Source: Woeseiaceae bacterium (GTDB lineage: Bacteria; Pseudomonadota; Gammaproteobacteria; Steroidobacterales; Woeseiaceae). From it: a DNA stretch of 64,000 nucleotides. The DNA lies in the NCBI GenBank assembly GCA_030065915.1, contig JASJCQ010000019.1:55497-119496 (forward strand), given 5' to 3'. Below are positions 50,716-59,154 of this stretch, one piece after another (the first letter of the stretch is position 1; every line of letters begins with the position of its first letter). Position numbers and translations under genes: made by a program. The notes under the pieces are model-generated. The model worked only from the letters and a program-made list of their open reading frames with translations. It had not been told where the DNA came from and did not search any database.

Positions 50716-51285
50716 ATGAAAAAACTACTTATGGTGGCTGCGGTATTGGCATTGCCGATGACCGCGACGGCGCAATCTGTGCAGAAAGAAAATGCCGGCG
50801 ATCTGAGCTACAACTTCGCCGAGATTCGATTCGTTGACGTCGATGAAAGCGACGGTGACGGTCTTCGCTTTGCCGGCTCGTTCGAAATCAACGATGAATG
50901 GATCCTCGTAGGCGGCCTGACATTGCTGGACTTCGATTTCGACATCGACTCCACCACGCTGGAGATTGGCGGTGGCTACGTCTGGAACTACTCGGATGAC
51001 TTCGACCTCGTCAGCACGTTGCGCTACGTTCGCGTGGATTTCGACACACCGCTCGGTGACTTCGACGACTCCGGTTTCGCTTTGTCGTCGGGCATCCGTG
51101 GCTTCATCGCCCCGCAGTTCGAGATTCGCGGTTCGGCGAATTACATCAACGTCGATGACAGCGATACGTTCATCGAACTGGCCGGCGACTACTATTTCAC
51201 GGACCAGATCTCGGCCGGCATCAGTCTCCAACTTGCGGGTGATGCTGATGTATTCAGCATCGGTGCTCGCTGGTATTTCCGCTAG
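50716..51285 (+). CDS. Outer-membrane beta-barrel protein
   Basis: About 189 residues with a signal peptide (LMVAAVLALPMTATAQS). The mature chain consists of alternating-hydrophobicity strands (LRFAGSFEINDEWILVGGLT, LEIGGGYVWNYSDDFDLVST, SAGISLQLAGDADVF) and ends in Ala-Arg-Trp-Tyr-Phe-Arg. The penultimate Phe fits the usual C-terminal signature for outer-membrane insertion. An eight-strand barrel is likely. It is strongly acidic (many Asp) outside the strands. Start at ATG 50716, since GAGAG lies six bases upstream. Confidence 0.85.
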   Translation: MKKLLMVAAVLALPMTATAQSVQKENAGDLSYNFAEIRFVDVDESDGDGLRFAGSFEINDEWILVGGLTLLDFDFDIDSTTLEIGGGYVWNYSDDFDLVSTLRYVRVDFDTPLGDFDDSGFALSSGIRGFIAPQFEIRGSANYINVDDSDTFIELAGDYYFTDQISAGISLQLAGDADVFSIGARWYFR

Positions 51286-51372
51286 GGCTTCCGTGAGGGC
51301 GGAGTCGTACGGACTCCGTGATTGCAGGACATCCTCAGCACCGGTCCGGAAGCAGACCGCACGAGTTGGGTA

Positions 51373-51900
51373 GTGCGAACCGCAGTGTTCGCAACCGCCC
51401 TCCTCGTCGCGTCCGGCTGCGTCAGTACGCCTGGGGACGCGCTGATATGTCGCTCAAACGGCATGGCCGGCGTCCAGTACGGGCAGACGATCGAATCCAC
51501 GACGGCGAAAGTCGACGAGATCACGTCGGTCGGCGTGCGTTACTACACGATGGAGCCCGCCCTCGACATTGCGCCGTTCGAAAGACTGGTCGTCGGGGCT
51601 ACGCCTGCCTCGGGCCAGGTGTTCTCGATCAGGTTGGAAAAACACGGTAATGCAGCGGATCTGGATCGTGATATCGCCATGGTCAAAGCCAGGCTCGAAG
51701 ATGCGTATCCGACGATGGCCTGGCAAGTGATCGGTAATCATCACCACGCGAAAGGCATGCCTGACCTCGACCTCACGGTCTACAGGATCGGCGAACTGAA
51801 AGGCGGCCGGCCCTCGTTCCTATTGTCTTATGACTGTGATAACAAACGGTATCGACAGGTCGTGATCGACGAGGCAAGAACGGTAGGCGAACAACAGTGA
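51373..51900 (+). CDS. Predicted lipoprotein, unknown function
   Basis: About 175 residues from a GTG at 51373. The short signal VRTAVFATALLVASGC ends in a lipobox (VASGC). The mature part has two cysteines (ALICRSN, SYDCDNK) and strand-rich segments (FSIRLEKHGNAADLDRDIAM and RQVVIDEA). No family recognised. A TTG at 51322 would give a 33-residue N-region, which is less likely. The stop overlaps the next gene's GTG by four bases. Confidence 0.6.
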   Translation: MRTAVFATALLVASGCVSTPGDALICRSNGMAGVQYGQTIESTTAKVDEITSVGVRYYTMEPALDIAPFERLVVGATPASGQVFSIRLEKHGNAADLDRDIAMVKARLEDAYPTMAWQVIGNHHHAKGMPDLDLTVYRIGELKGGRPSFLLSYDCDNKRYRQVVIDEARTVGEQQ

Positions 51901-52592
51901 TTCTTGCGGCCGGGAAAACCATGAGCCTGCCTGACGGATGCCGTTCCAGGGCTACATTCCGCCCGGCCGGCCGTTTCGTCCCGCGACTGTTGCAGAAGAG
52001 AATCCTGAGCCAGGCCCTGGGATCGGCTCTGATAATCTGTCTGCTGTTCTCGGTTCCGGTTCGCGCTGACGTCAGTATGACAACGAAAGACTCACTGCAG
52101 GCCATCAAGGCCTGGCTCGAAGAGCATGCGCCGCCGCTTGTCCGCCAGCTCAATTCCCCGGCGAGCGAGGACGACATCCGGCAGTTTGAGTCAAGAAGCG
52201 GAATCCAACTGCCGGCTTCGGTCCGAGCCGCGTACCGGATGCACGACGGTGAAGACCCGTCGTCCCAGGGGCTGTTCGGTACGTGGCGCTGGCTGCCGCT
52301 GGACGAGGTAGAAGCCTATCGACTGGAAATACTCAGCACCGGCGAGAGCCTGGCGAATAACGCGGCTCCTGTCCTGATGTCCGGAGGCGGCGACTTCTAC
52401 TACGTCGAGTCTGTCGACAAGCCCGGGCTTGAGTCGCCGGTGATCGAATGGTGGCACGAACAACCCACTCGAGATGTCCGGTTCGATAACTTTGCCGCGC
52501 TGCTGCACGAATTTGCACGTGGGCTGGAACGAGGCCAATACGTGTATCTGCCGGATACGCTATCCGGACTGATCGACAAGGACGAGCTCTGA
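51897..52592 (+). CDS. SMI1/KNR4-family domain protein with N-terminal signal
   Basis: A 231-residue protein. Residues about 37-56 form a hydrophobic signal or anchor (ILSQALGSALIICLLFSVPV). The SMI1/KNR4 (SUKH) part follows: EDDIRQFESRSGIQLPASVR, YRMHDGEDPSSQGLFGTWRW, LPLDEVEAYRLE and GGGDFYYVESVDKPGLESPV. SUKH domains often act as immunity proteins against toxins or as binding modules. Export is unusual for this family. GTG at 51897 gives GTGA overlap with the preceding lipoprotein; ATG 51921 with GGGA upstream is a possible start instead. Confidence 0.75.
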   Translation: MILAAGKTMSLPDGCRSRATFRPAGRFVPRLLQKRILSQALGSALIICLLFSVPVRADVSMTTKDSLQAIKAWLEEHAPPLVRQLNSPASEDDIRQFESRSGIQLPASVRAAYRMHDGEDPSSQGLFGTWRWLPLDEVEAYRLEILSTGESLANNAAPVLMSGGGDFYYVESVDKPGLESPVIEWWHEQPTRDVRFDNFAALLHEFARGLERGQYVYLPDTLSGLIDKDEL

Positions 52593-52612
52593 CCGCGCAC
52601 TTCGACGTGCCT

Positions 52613-53161
52613 TCAGACCAGCCAGCCGAATACACCACCTGTGATCAACGCGTAGATCAGCGCGTCGAAGATGTTCTTCGCCGTCGTCGACCACGGCCGC
52701 GCGAACCAAATGCTCTCCTGAACATAGGCCAGGCCGTGTGCTGCCCAGGCGACCGTGCCGGTCAGCTGAAAGATCTGAAGGTAGCTGGCATCCGGCGGCG
52801 CGAAGTGCCGAACCAGGTAAGCGCAGAGGCCGCCAATAAACAGATAGAAGATGAAGATCTTCAACAGGCGATGTCCCATCTTCGGCAGACCCTTCTCTTG
52901 CACGGTGATATAGGCCACTGGACCGTCAATGAACTTCTGCTGGCTCTCGGGCTTCTTGAACTCCTCCGGTTCAATGCAGTGCGGTACGAGGTAAGCGCCA
53001 GGGCTGAGGTTCTTGAGGGCGGCACGGATGCCCTCCTCTTCATTAAGTGTCTTCTTGAAATCTGTCTTGTGCCACGGCATCGCCATCCAGACGATCGCGC
53101 TGACGAAGAAGACGAGAACGGCAGACAGGACTATCGGCTGCCACAGTGCGAGAATGCTCAT
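52613..53161 (-). CDS. Membrane protein, unknown function
   Basis: A 182-residue protein with an N-terminal helix (IVLSAVLVFFVSAIVWMAMP), a cytoplasmic-looking loop (DFKKTLNEEEGIRAALKNLS), and three further helices (LLKIFIFYLFIGGLCAYLVR, IFQLTGTVAWAAHGLAYV, IFDALIYALITGGVFGWLV). It resembles a conserved uncharacterised membrane family of proteobacteria. No motif suggests a catalytic role. Confidence 0.75.
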   Translation of the reverse strand: MSILALWQPIVLSAVLVFFVSAIVWMAMPWHKTDFKKTLNEEEGIRAALKNLSPGAYLVPHCIEPEEFKKPESQQKFIDGPVAYITVQEKGLPKMGHRLLKIFIFYLFIGGLCAYLVRHFAPPDASYLQIFQLTGTVAWAAHGLAYVQESIWFARPWSTTAKNIFDALIYALITGGVFGWLV

Positions 53162-53246
53162 AAGTGCCCCCTATCATTCTTGTGCGACGCTCTGACCGGC
53201 GCCTGAGAGCCACATTCTAGACAAAATTCGGTAGCCAGACCCGCAG

Positions 53247-53933
53247 ATGATCACTCTCCGCTCACTCCCGTTGATCGCAGCCGTCGTCCCGTTCGTCGGC
53301 GTGACGATTTCCTATGCGATCGGTACGTACTACGACCTGGTCCCGTCCTGCATTCCCTATATCGATGGCTGCACGTCGATCAGCGCAACGGGGCGCTACG
53401 AGCCGGCCAGCTTTCTCTTCAGGGCGATACAGATGCCGCTCGGCGTTTTGCACATCGTGATCTGGCTGCTGTGCATCGAGTGGCTGAGAGCCATGGGACA
53501 CCATTCCCGAGCTGCGCACCTGACGCTCTGCTACAGCGGAATCGTCGGCGGGATCTCGTTGATCATCTACGTGACTTTCCTCGGCACGCAGCAGCCCTTC
53601 TACGAATTCATGCGCCGTTTCGGCATCTACGGCTATTTTCTGGGCGTCGCCATCGCACAGGTAACGTTGGCATTCTCGGTGTCAAAAGTGGATTCGAAAA
53701 CGGTGCGATTCGACGGTCACCGACAGGGCACGCCGCTCGTCTGGCTGGCCCTGCTGCCGTTTGCGCTGGGCATCCTGAACCTGGTGTTGAAGTCGATACT
53801 GGATGACGCCGACCAGTGGGAGAACCGCATAGAGTGGGTCGCGGCACTGATCATGCAGCTCTACTTCCTGTTTCTCTGGAATGCCTGGCGCGTCACCGGC
53901 TTCGACGCCAGGGTCACGTCCGACGTGCGCTAG
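53247..53933 (+). CDS. Membrane protein (Frag1/DRAM/Sfk1-like)
   Basis: A 228-residue membrane protein with about six helices. SLPLIAAVVPFVGVTISYAI, then CIPYIDGCTSISATGRYEPA (a two-cysteine outer loop), then FLFRAIQMPLGVLHIVIWLL. These features fit the Frag1/DRAM/Sfk1 membrane family. The stop codon at 53931-53933 is directly adjacent to the converging MbnH stop (TAGCTA), leaving no spacer between the genes. Confidence 0.75.
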   Translation: MITLRSLPLIAAVVPFVGVTISYAIGTYYDLVPSCIPYIDGCTSISATGRYEPASFLFRAIQMPLGVLHIVIWLLCIEWLRAMGHHSRAAHLTLCYSGIVGGISLIIYVTFLGTQQPFYEFMRRFGIYGYFLGVAIAQVTLAFSVSKVDSKTVRFDGHRQGTPLVWLALLPFALGILNLVLKSILDDADQWENRIEWVAALIMQLYFLFLWNAWRVTGFDARVTSDVR

Positions 53934-55103
53934 CTACCTCTGCTGAGGTTCGGCGGATTCCGGGGGCTGCCCGGCGGCCGTCGCCTCGGTCCACGGGGAA
54001 GACCAGCGAGGGTCGCTCAGCGCGGCTTCGTCCGTCAGTGACTCCAGGAAGGCGAGCAGGTCCCGCTTTTCCGCCTCGGTCAGTTCGAAACCGCGGACGA
54101 ACTCGGACTTGAACGGGTTGACGTTGCCGTCGCCGGCATTCGGTCCCTCCTCGATCAGCCGCCCTCCTCTCGCATAGTGCTCGATGACGTCCTCGAGTGT
54201 CGCAATGCTGCCGTCATGCATGTACGGCGCAGTTACAGCGATATTGCGCAGTGTGGGTGCGCGGAACTTGCCCATATCCCTGCGCTTGCCGGTGATGTCG
54301 ATCAACCCGGGGTTGTCCGCCGGATAAGCACCCGTGTTGCCGAGGTTGTACAAACCCGTGTTGTGGTAGCCGAACCGCTCGACCCGGGCGTCCTTATGTG
54401 TCGTGCTGTCGGTGAAATTGAAGCCTCCATGGCAGTGGAAACACTCGAGGCGCTCTGAGAAAAACAAGGCCTCCCCACGTTGCGCAGACTCGCTGATTGC
54501 CGTGGCGTCGCCCGCAAGCCAGGCATCGTAGGGTGAGCGAAAACTCACGATGCTGCGGGTAAACGAACTGATCGCACGGACCATGTTTATGACCGTGCCC
54601 GGCCGCTCCTGTCTCGGGAAGGCTTCGCGAAACAGGTCCGCGTAGCGTTGGTCATTCGTAAACAGCTCGGCGAGGGCATCTTCGCGGCCGCCGAGGCCCA
54701 TCTCGATCGGGTCATCCCCGAACAATGGTGTCAGGGCCTGGTCCTCGAGGCTCGCTGTCAGGGAGTTGGCCCAAGTCAACCGGCTCGCATAGGCCGAATT
54801 GACGAGGCTCATTGCGCTGCGGGGGTGTACTTCCCCGGTCGCGCCAACAGCCCGTCGCCGGCCATCGGTGAATGCCAGTGCCTGGACATGGCAGCTGCCG
54901 CAGGAGAATGCACCATTGATCGACAGGCGCGTGTCGTAGAACAGCCATCGCCCGAGCTCAACCTTGACGCTGCTCATCGGGTTGTTAACAGGCACATCCG
55001 GCGTGGGCATGCCCTTGGCCAGTGACCAATCATACGGCCGCGGATACAGGAGCCATAGCGCCACACCGACGACCAGGGCCGTAATCAGCAGGACGCGCTT
55101 CAT
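53934..55103 (-). CDS. MbnH-like di-heme peroxidase-family enzyme
   Basis: A 389-residue protein with an N-terminal membrane anchor/signal (VLLITALVVGVALWLLY). Two c-type heme motifs are present: CGSCH (AFSCGSCHVQAL) and CFHCH (LECFHCHGGF). The TTHKDARVERFGYHNTGLYN, DNPGLIDITG and PTLRNIAVTAPYMHDGS segments place it in the di-heme cytochrome c peroxidase/MauG superfamily, in the MbnH group (MXAN_0977 type). MbnH from methanotrophs forms a bis-Fe(IV) state and oxidises a tryptophan of its partner MbnP to kynurenine. Ten bases after the MbnP gene; ATG at 55103. Confidence 0.9.
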   Translation of the reverse strand: MKRVLLITALVVGVALWLLYPRPYDWSLAKGMPTPDVPVNNPMSSVKVELGRWLFYDTRLSINGAFSCGSCHVQALAFTDGRRRAVGATGEVHPRSAMSLVNSAYASRLTWANSLTASLEDQALTPLFGDDPIEMGLGGREDALAELFTNDQRYADLFREAFPRQERPGTVINMVRAISSFTRSIVSFRSPYDAWLAGDATAISESAQRGEALFFSERLECFHCHGGFNFTDSTTHKDARVERFGYHNTGLYNLGNTGAYPADNPGLIDITGKRRDMGKFRAPTLRNIAVTAPYMHDGSIATLEDVIEHYARGGRLIEEGPNAGDGNVNPFKSEFVRGFELTEAEKRDLLAFLESLTDEAALSDPRWSSPWTEATAAGQPPESAEPQQR

Positions 55104-55113
55104 CGGGCCGGCC

Positions 55114-55923
55114 TCACTGTGACACCGTGGCCTGTCTCGGGCGCGCTGCGAACACCCCATCGGCGATCGTCGAAGCCTCCGGACCCAGACCGAGTGTGGC
55201 GAGTACCGGCGGACAACTCTGCTCGGTAGGACCGGAGGAGCAGTCTGACCGTTCGCCGTCCTCGAGGTCTACCGCGTCGAACAGCCGGCCGATATCGATA
55301 ACGACGCTATCCGTTTGCGGATTGAATCCCGCGAGTTCCACTATCGGCCGGTTCGGGCTGTCGCAGCCTGAGATGTTGCCGGTCGTTCCCTGGCAGGCCG
55401 TCGAGCCCAAATGGAACCAGAAGCTGTCATTATCGGTCTCCACACCGGCTCTCAGGAATTTGTACCCGGAACGCCAGTGCCAGTGCATTGCCGCGTCGTC
55501 CAGCGGCGGCGCTGCCTCCAACAGGTTGCTGTGGTTCAGTTCGAACGGAACGCCCAGCGTGAAACGCAGTCCCTGCAGGCCGGCAAGGTCGCTATCGCTG
55601 GAAACACTGGCTATGACTCGGGCATTGGACTCCGGCGTTCCGTCGTCACAGCCACCCTGCCCGTTTTCGAGGTCGATGAATGCGACAGCCCCGTTCTGCC
55701 ATGCCGAGTCGCGCTTAAGCCGCGTCGGCACGACCGTCCCGTCTGCGCCCGTTAACTCGAGGTCGTGAATGAAGAACCGCAGATCCGTCAGGGCGACGGG
55801 GGACTCAGAGTCACAGCGAATCGGCTGACCATTGAATTCGACGTTGAATGCAATCGAGACCTGCTGCTGATTCGACTCGCAGGCAGACAGCGTGAACAAG
55901 ATCAGCAGCAGTGATCGCTTCAT
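55114..55923 (-). CDS. MbnP-like copper-binding lipoprotein
   Basis: A 269-residue protein with a lipoprotein signal (ILFTLSAC). Family features: VSIAFNVEFNGQPIRCD, LTDLRFFIHDLEL, then MHWHWRSGYKFLRAGVE, which includes the Trp of the partner family's oxidation site, and the cysteine-rich segments (GGCDDGT, TACQGTTGNISGC, DCSSGPTEQSCPP) of the MbnP four-Cys motif group. In methanotrophs MbnP binds copper after its Trp is converted to kynurenine. It leads the operon with MbnH. Confidence 0.9.
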   Translation of the reverse strand: MKRSLLLILFTLSACESNQQQVSIAFNVEFNGQPIRCDSESPVALTDLRFFIHDLELTGADGTVVPTRLKRDSAWQNGAVAFIDLENGQGGCDDGTPESNARVIASVSSDSDLAGLQGLRFTLGVPFELNHSNLLEAAPPLDDAAMHWHWRSGYKFLRAGVETDNDSFWFHLGSTACQGTTGNISGCDSPNRPIVELAGFNPQTDSVVIDIGRLFDAVDLEDGERSDCSSGPTEQSCPPVLATLGLGPEASTIADGVFAARPRQATVSQ

Positions 55924-56026
55924 GGGTTTCGAGATTTGGCTGGCGCCTAAGTAACGAGGGCCTTAAGTGTAGACCAATCTGAGCTACAAGAGTTTTACGC
56001 AGCCCACATGCGGACAGAAAGGCCGA

Positions 56027-56569
56027 TCAGGCGGTTGGCTGGACGTCCTCGTGACGGTCCTGCCCTTCCTGGTCATTCGCGCCCTCTTCACCGTCTGGCG
56101 CCACCGCGTAGTCGAGAACACCCGTGGCAATCAGGTCTGTGGACGCCTGGGCAACGGAGAGTTCTGTCTCAACCTCGCGAAGCTTGGCTTCTGATTTCAC
56201 GTTCTCCGTGGCGCGATCCTGGAGCTCTGCGCGCAGTTCCCGCGTCTTCTTTACCGAGTCCGTCAGGTCTTTCTTGAGGTCATCGATCTTGGTTTGCTGA
56301 TGCGAGATCACATTGTCTCGCTTCTCGTTGCCTTCAACCGCTTCGTCGCGCGCTGTCTCGGCTTCCTCGAGCGACGTCCGAACTTTGTCGGTTTCCGACT
56401 GTGCGATTCGCAATTCCGCCTCGAGGGAACGAATGCGATCGTCCCTCGGGTCCCGGCGTCGAGCCTTGGCCTTGCTTCCAATAGCGCTACTGATCATTGA
56501 CAGAACCCAGCCCAGCACGAATGCGCCGGCTGTCATCAGGATCAGCTCTTGCGGAAAATCAACAAACAT
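56027..56569 (-). CDS. Membrane-anchored coiled-coil protein
   Basis: A 180-residue protein: one N-terminal helix (LILMTAGAFVLGWVLSMISS), a basic SKAKARRRDPRD linker, then a long coiled coil (IRSLEAELRIAQSETDKVRT through LREVETELSVAQAS, residues about 46-142) and an acidic tail. No enzymatic domain. Topology suggests a cytoplasmic coiled coil attached to the inner membrane. Confidence 0.7.
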   Translation of the reverse strand: MFVDFPQELILMTAGAFVLGWVLSMISSAIGSKAKARRRDPRDDRIRSLEAELRIAQSETDKVRTSLEEAETARDEAVEGNEKRDNVISHQQTKIDDLKKDLTDSVKKTRELRAELQDRATENVKSEAKLREVETELSVAQASTDLIATGVLDYAVAPDGEEGANDQEGQDRHEDVQPTA

Positions 56570-56725
56570 CCGTTAACGATATGCCCCTGCACGATGTCTG
56601 AAAAGAACCCATGTCTCACAACGGAAAAAAACTGACATGTCGGTCAATCCCCTGTTCGACCCGCATGTATATACCACCGTAGACTATAAAAAACAGCGAA
56701 TTAGCCTACCTTTTTAACCAAAATA

Positions 56726-57643
56726 CTAAGCTCTGATCAGGTCTGGAAAGTCCGTAAACACGGCCTCGACTTTCAATTCCTCGCGAAGAAATCGGGCGGC
56801 GTCGTCGAATCTCGAAAATCCCGGCGGCAAGTCGTCTCTTCGAAGTGTATACGGATGTACCTCGCATCCGACAGCCTGTATCCGTTCCGCAAGCCCGGTG
56901 GACACCGGTCTCCCATCCTTGTCCGGCTCAACGACTTGCCTGATCCACGGTCCGAAGCCGTCAACGTATGCGGCGACTTCTTCTATCCCGGTGGCCGACC
57001 GCAACGCATCGTAGTCCGTGTCGGACTCCTGCCAGGCATTGTCACCGATCAGTTGTACGAGCTTCAGTTCGCAGTTGAAGTCGTCGTAGATCCGCTTCAG
57101 CTCCGCTGCGTCAAAGCACTGCACGAATATCGGATCGGACGCCTGTGTATAACCCTGGTCGCTCAACACATCCAGGAACAGCGACGTTATGTCGACGCCC
57201 TCAGACTTGTGAAAGGCCGGACGTTTGATTTCAGGATAAACGCCGACGTCGCGTCCGGTCGACTTGTTGAGTCCACGGACGAACGAGAGCTCCTCTGAAA
57301 AGGTATGCGGCGCGAACGGTTCTCCCGTTAACGGATATCGTCCGGGATAGACCGCAGCGCCAGCTGCGTCCACCCGCTCGTGTACTCGGAGCTTACGAAG
57401 CTCCGCCAGATCGAAATCGATGACGTAGTAGCGGCCATCCTCGCGGGCCCGCCCGGGATACTGTTCAGAGACATCGGTCACACGATCGAGGTGAATATCG
57501 TGCAGGACGATCAACTCCTCGTCCCGGGTCGCAACGACGTCCTGCTCCAGGTAGTCAGCGCCCATCGCGTGAGCGAGGGCTTTCGCCGGCAGGGTGTGCT
57601 CTGGCAGGTAACCGCTGGCTCCCCGATGTGCGATGACCTTCAT
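56726..57643 (-). CDS. glpQ: Glycerophosphoryl diester phosphodiesterase
   Basis: A 305-residue GDPD enzyme. MKVIAHRGASGYLPEHTLPA gives the catalytic HRG and the E-N-T-like region (here E-H-T). The second catalytic set follows: YLEQDVVATRDEELIVLHDI (E-x-D and H-D). VYPEIKRPAFHKSEGVD and VFTDFPDL complete the TIM barrel pattern. There is no signal peptide, so it is likely cytoplasmic, unlike E. coli periplasmic GlpQ. It would hydrolyse glycerophosphodiesters to glycerol-3-phosphate. ATG at 57643; an AT-rich 31-base gap separates it from the TIR-like gene. Confidence 0.9.
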   Translation of the reverse strand: MKVIAHRGASGYLPEHTLPAKALAHAMGADYLEQDVVATRDEELIVLHDIHLDRVTDVSEQYPGRAREDGRYYVIDFDLAELRKLRVHERVDAAGAAVYPGRYPLTGEPFAPHTFSEELSFVRGLNKSTGRDVGVYPEIKRPAFHKSEGVDITSLFLDVLSDQGYTQASDPIFVQCFDAAELKRIYDDFNCELKLVQLIGDNAWQESDTDYDALRSATGIEEVAAYVDGFGPWIRQVVEPDKDGRPVSTGLAERIQAVGCEVHPYTLRRDDLPPGFSRFDDAARFLREELKVEAVFTDFPDLIRA

Positions 57644-57674
57644 ATAATATTTAACATTAAATAAGCTTTATAAC

Positions 57675-58160
57675 TTATTCTTTATTATCGTCTTTCATTA
57701 GGTCTTCGATGCCGGGAAAGTCGATGACCTCCCATCGCGCCGTGTCCTCTCCGCGACCGTGCTTCTTGATCGCGTCGACCATATCGCGCTCATTCCATTC
57801 AGTGATCTCGTTACAGCGTTCCTCGACTTCCTTCGGCACCGTGCCCATTCCACCGAAAGGCTTTATCGAGATTTTCGGAATGTCGTTGGCGTCCGCGACG
57901 TCCATCTGGAAACGGCTCAGATCCGGCTTTTGATCATGGGTGGACGGCAGTACGATGATGACCTCGGACTGCTTGATCTGCTGGATCAGCTCGTCCTTGA
58001 TCGCTTCCAGCCCGCCCGATTCGGGAATGTTCTCGGGTTTCGCCACATTCAGGTAGTAGAAGCGATCATCGCTCTCCAGGAACTCGAAGACGCGCAGATA
58101 ATCGTCACTCTCGTCGAACGCGTGCGTCACGTAGACGCGAATCGGATTGCTCTCAGACAC
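57675..58160 (-). CDS. TIR-like domain protein (MTH538/DUF1863-type)
   Basis: A 161-residue single-domain protein resembling the TIR-like group: RVYVTHAFDESDDYLRVFEF (first strand with the S/T-H-x-x-D element), LEAIKDELIQQIKQSEVIIV and VLPSTHDQKPDLSRFQMDVA (strand with SxH and a helix), then NDIPKISIKPFGGMGTVPKE. It keeps the overall TIR layout of strands and acidic/positively charged helices, but a catalytic Glu equivalent to NADase TIRs cannot be fixed from sequence. It could be a signalling or defence protein or an NAD-processing enzyme. It lies between GlpQ and a divergent nuclease-fold enzyme. Confidence 0.7.
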   Translation of the reverse strand: MSESNPIRVYVTHAFDESDDYLRVFEFLESDDRFYYLNVAKPENIPESGGLEAIKDELIQQIKQSEVIIVLPSTHDQKPDLSRFQMDVADANDIPKISIKPFGGMGTVPKEVEERCNEITEWNERDMVDAIKKHGRGEDTARWEVIDFPGIEDLMKDDNKE

Positions 58161-58344
58161 TCGGTTTATCCCCAGGTTGTTCCAGTATCGATTCTATCGA
58201 ATTCATGCAAGCGCTGCCGGGCAGTTACTCGGGTCCCCGGACTTTCGAAAATCGATACTGTCAGGGCCGGGCTCCGGTTCCTTAGAGGCCCCCGTTTCGG
58301 TATCGTTGGATCAACAGCTTTCTCCCCTGGCCTCAACGACCCGG

Positions 58345-59079
58345 ATGCGCTTACTGCTCTACAACATTCGCTACGCCCTCGGTGGCAGCGCTAGTCTGCA
58401 TGTGCCCGTGCCGGGCGCCGGTTATGTCCTCGGGAATCAACTGATGTTGCCCAAGCTGACCGACTTTATTCGCTCTGTGGATCCGGACATCGTCGGCCTG
58501 ATTGAAGTAGACACGGGTTCGATCAGGAGCCGCATGGTCAACCACGCCGAGAAGATCGCTGCGGACCTGGGCATGAACAGCTCCTACGAGACGAAGTACG
58601 GCGAAAACTCCTTCAACAAGCTGTTGCCGATCGTCCGCAAGCAAGGGAACGCATTCCTGGCGGCTGAGCGTGTCCACGGCGAAAAGTTTCACTACTTCGA
58701 TGCCGGTATCAAGCGCCTGATCATCGAGCTGGAAATGGAGGAGTTCGCGGTCTTCCTGGTGCATTTGTCGCTCAAGTATCGGCACCGGCACCTGCAATTG
58801 CGCCACCTGCACGATCTGATCGAAGCAACGAAGAAGCCGGTCATCGTTGCCGGTGACTTCAACACGTTCTGGGGAGAAAACGAGATCTATCTCTTCATGA
58901 AGGCATCCGGCCTGCATTCGGCCAATGTGGAGAGCAAACCGACCTATCCCAGCCGCGCTCCCCGGAGGGAGCTCGATTTCATTCTCTACCAGAAAGGTAT
59001 CCATGTATCGAAGCTGGACGTTCCGGACGTTCGGCTTTCTGATCACCTCCCGCTCGTCTGCGACTTCGAGGTTGAATGA
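58345..59079 (+). CDS. Endonuclease/exonuclease/phosphatase (EEP) family protein
   Basis: About 244 residues. The EEP core is complete: MRLLLYNIRYALGG (metal-ligand Asn), DIVGLIEVD (Glu), VAGDFNTFWGENE (Asp/Asn), ELDFILY (Asp) and RLSDHLPLVCDFEV (catalytic Asp-His). It can be a Mg-dependent nuclease, sphingomyelinase-like or phosphodiesterase; specificity is not evident. ATG at 58345; a longer open frame to 58147 overlaps the divergent TIR-like gene's promoter. No signal peptide. Confidence 0.88.
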   Translation: MRLLLYNIRYALGGSASLHVPVPGAGYVLGNQLMLPKLTDFIRSVDPDIVGLIEVDTGSIRSRMVNHAEKIAADLGMNSSYETKYGENSFNKLLPIVRKQGNAFLAAERVHGEKFHYFDAGIKRLIIELEMEEFAVFLVHLSLKYRHRHLQLRHLHDLIEATKKPVIVAGDFNTFWGENEIYLFMKASGLHSANVESKPTYPSRAPRRELDFILYQKGIHVSKLDVPDVRLSDHLPLVCDFEVE

Positions 59080-59154
59080 GGCCTATGGAGTCAACGCCGG
59101 CAGGACACACCCTTTAATAGGAACGATCTCACGTCTAAGCGAGAGAACACACTC

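Noticed and set aside
57675..59079. A full Thoeris-type defence system
   Set aside because: No SIR2/SLOG effector or second TIR protein is nearby, and flanking genes (glpQ, fatty-acid oxidation) are metabolic.
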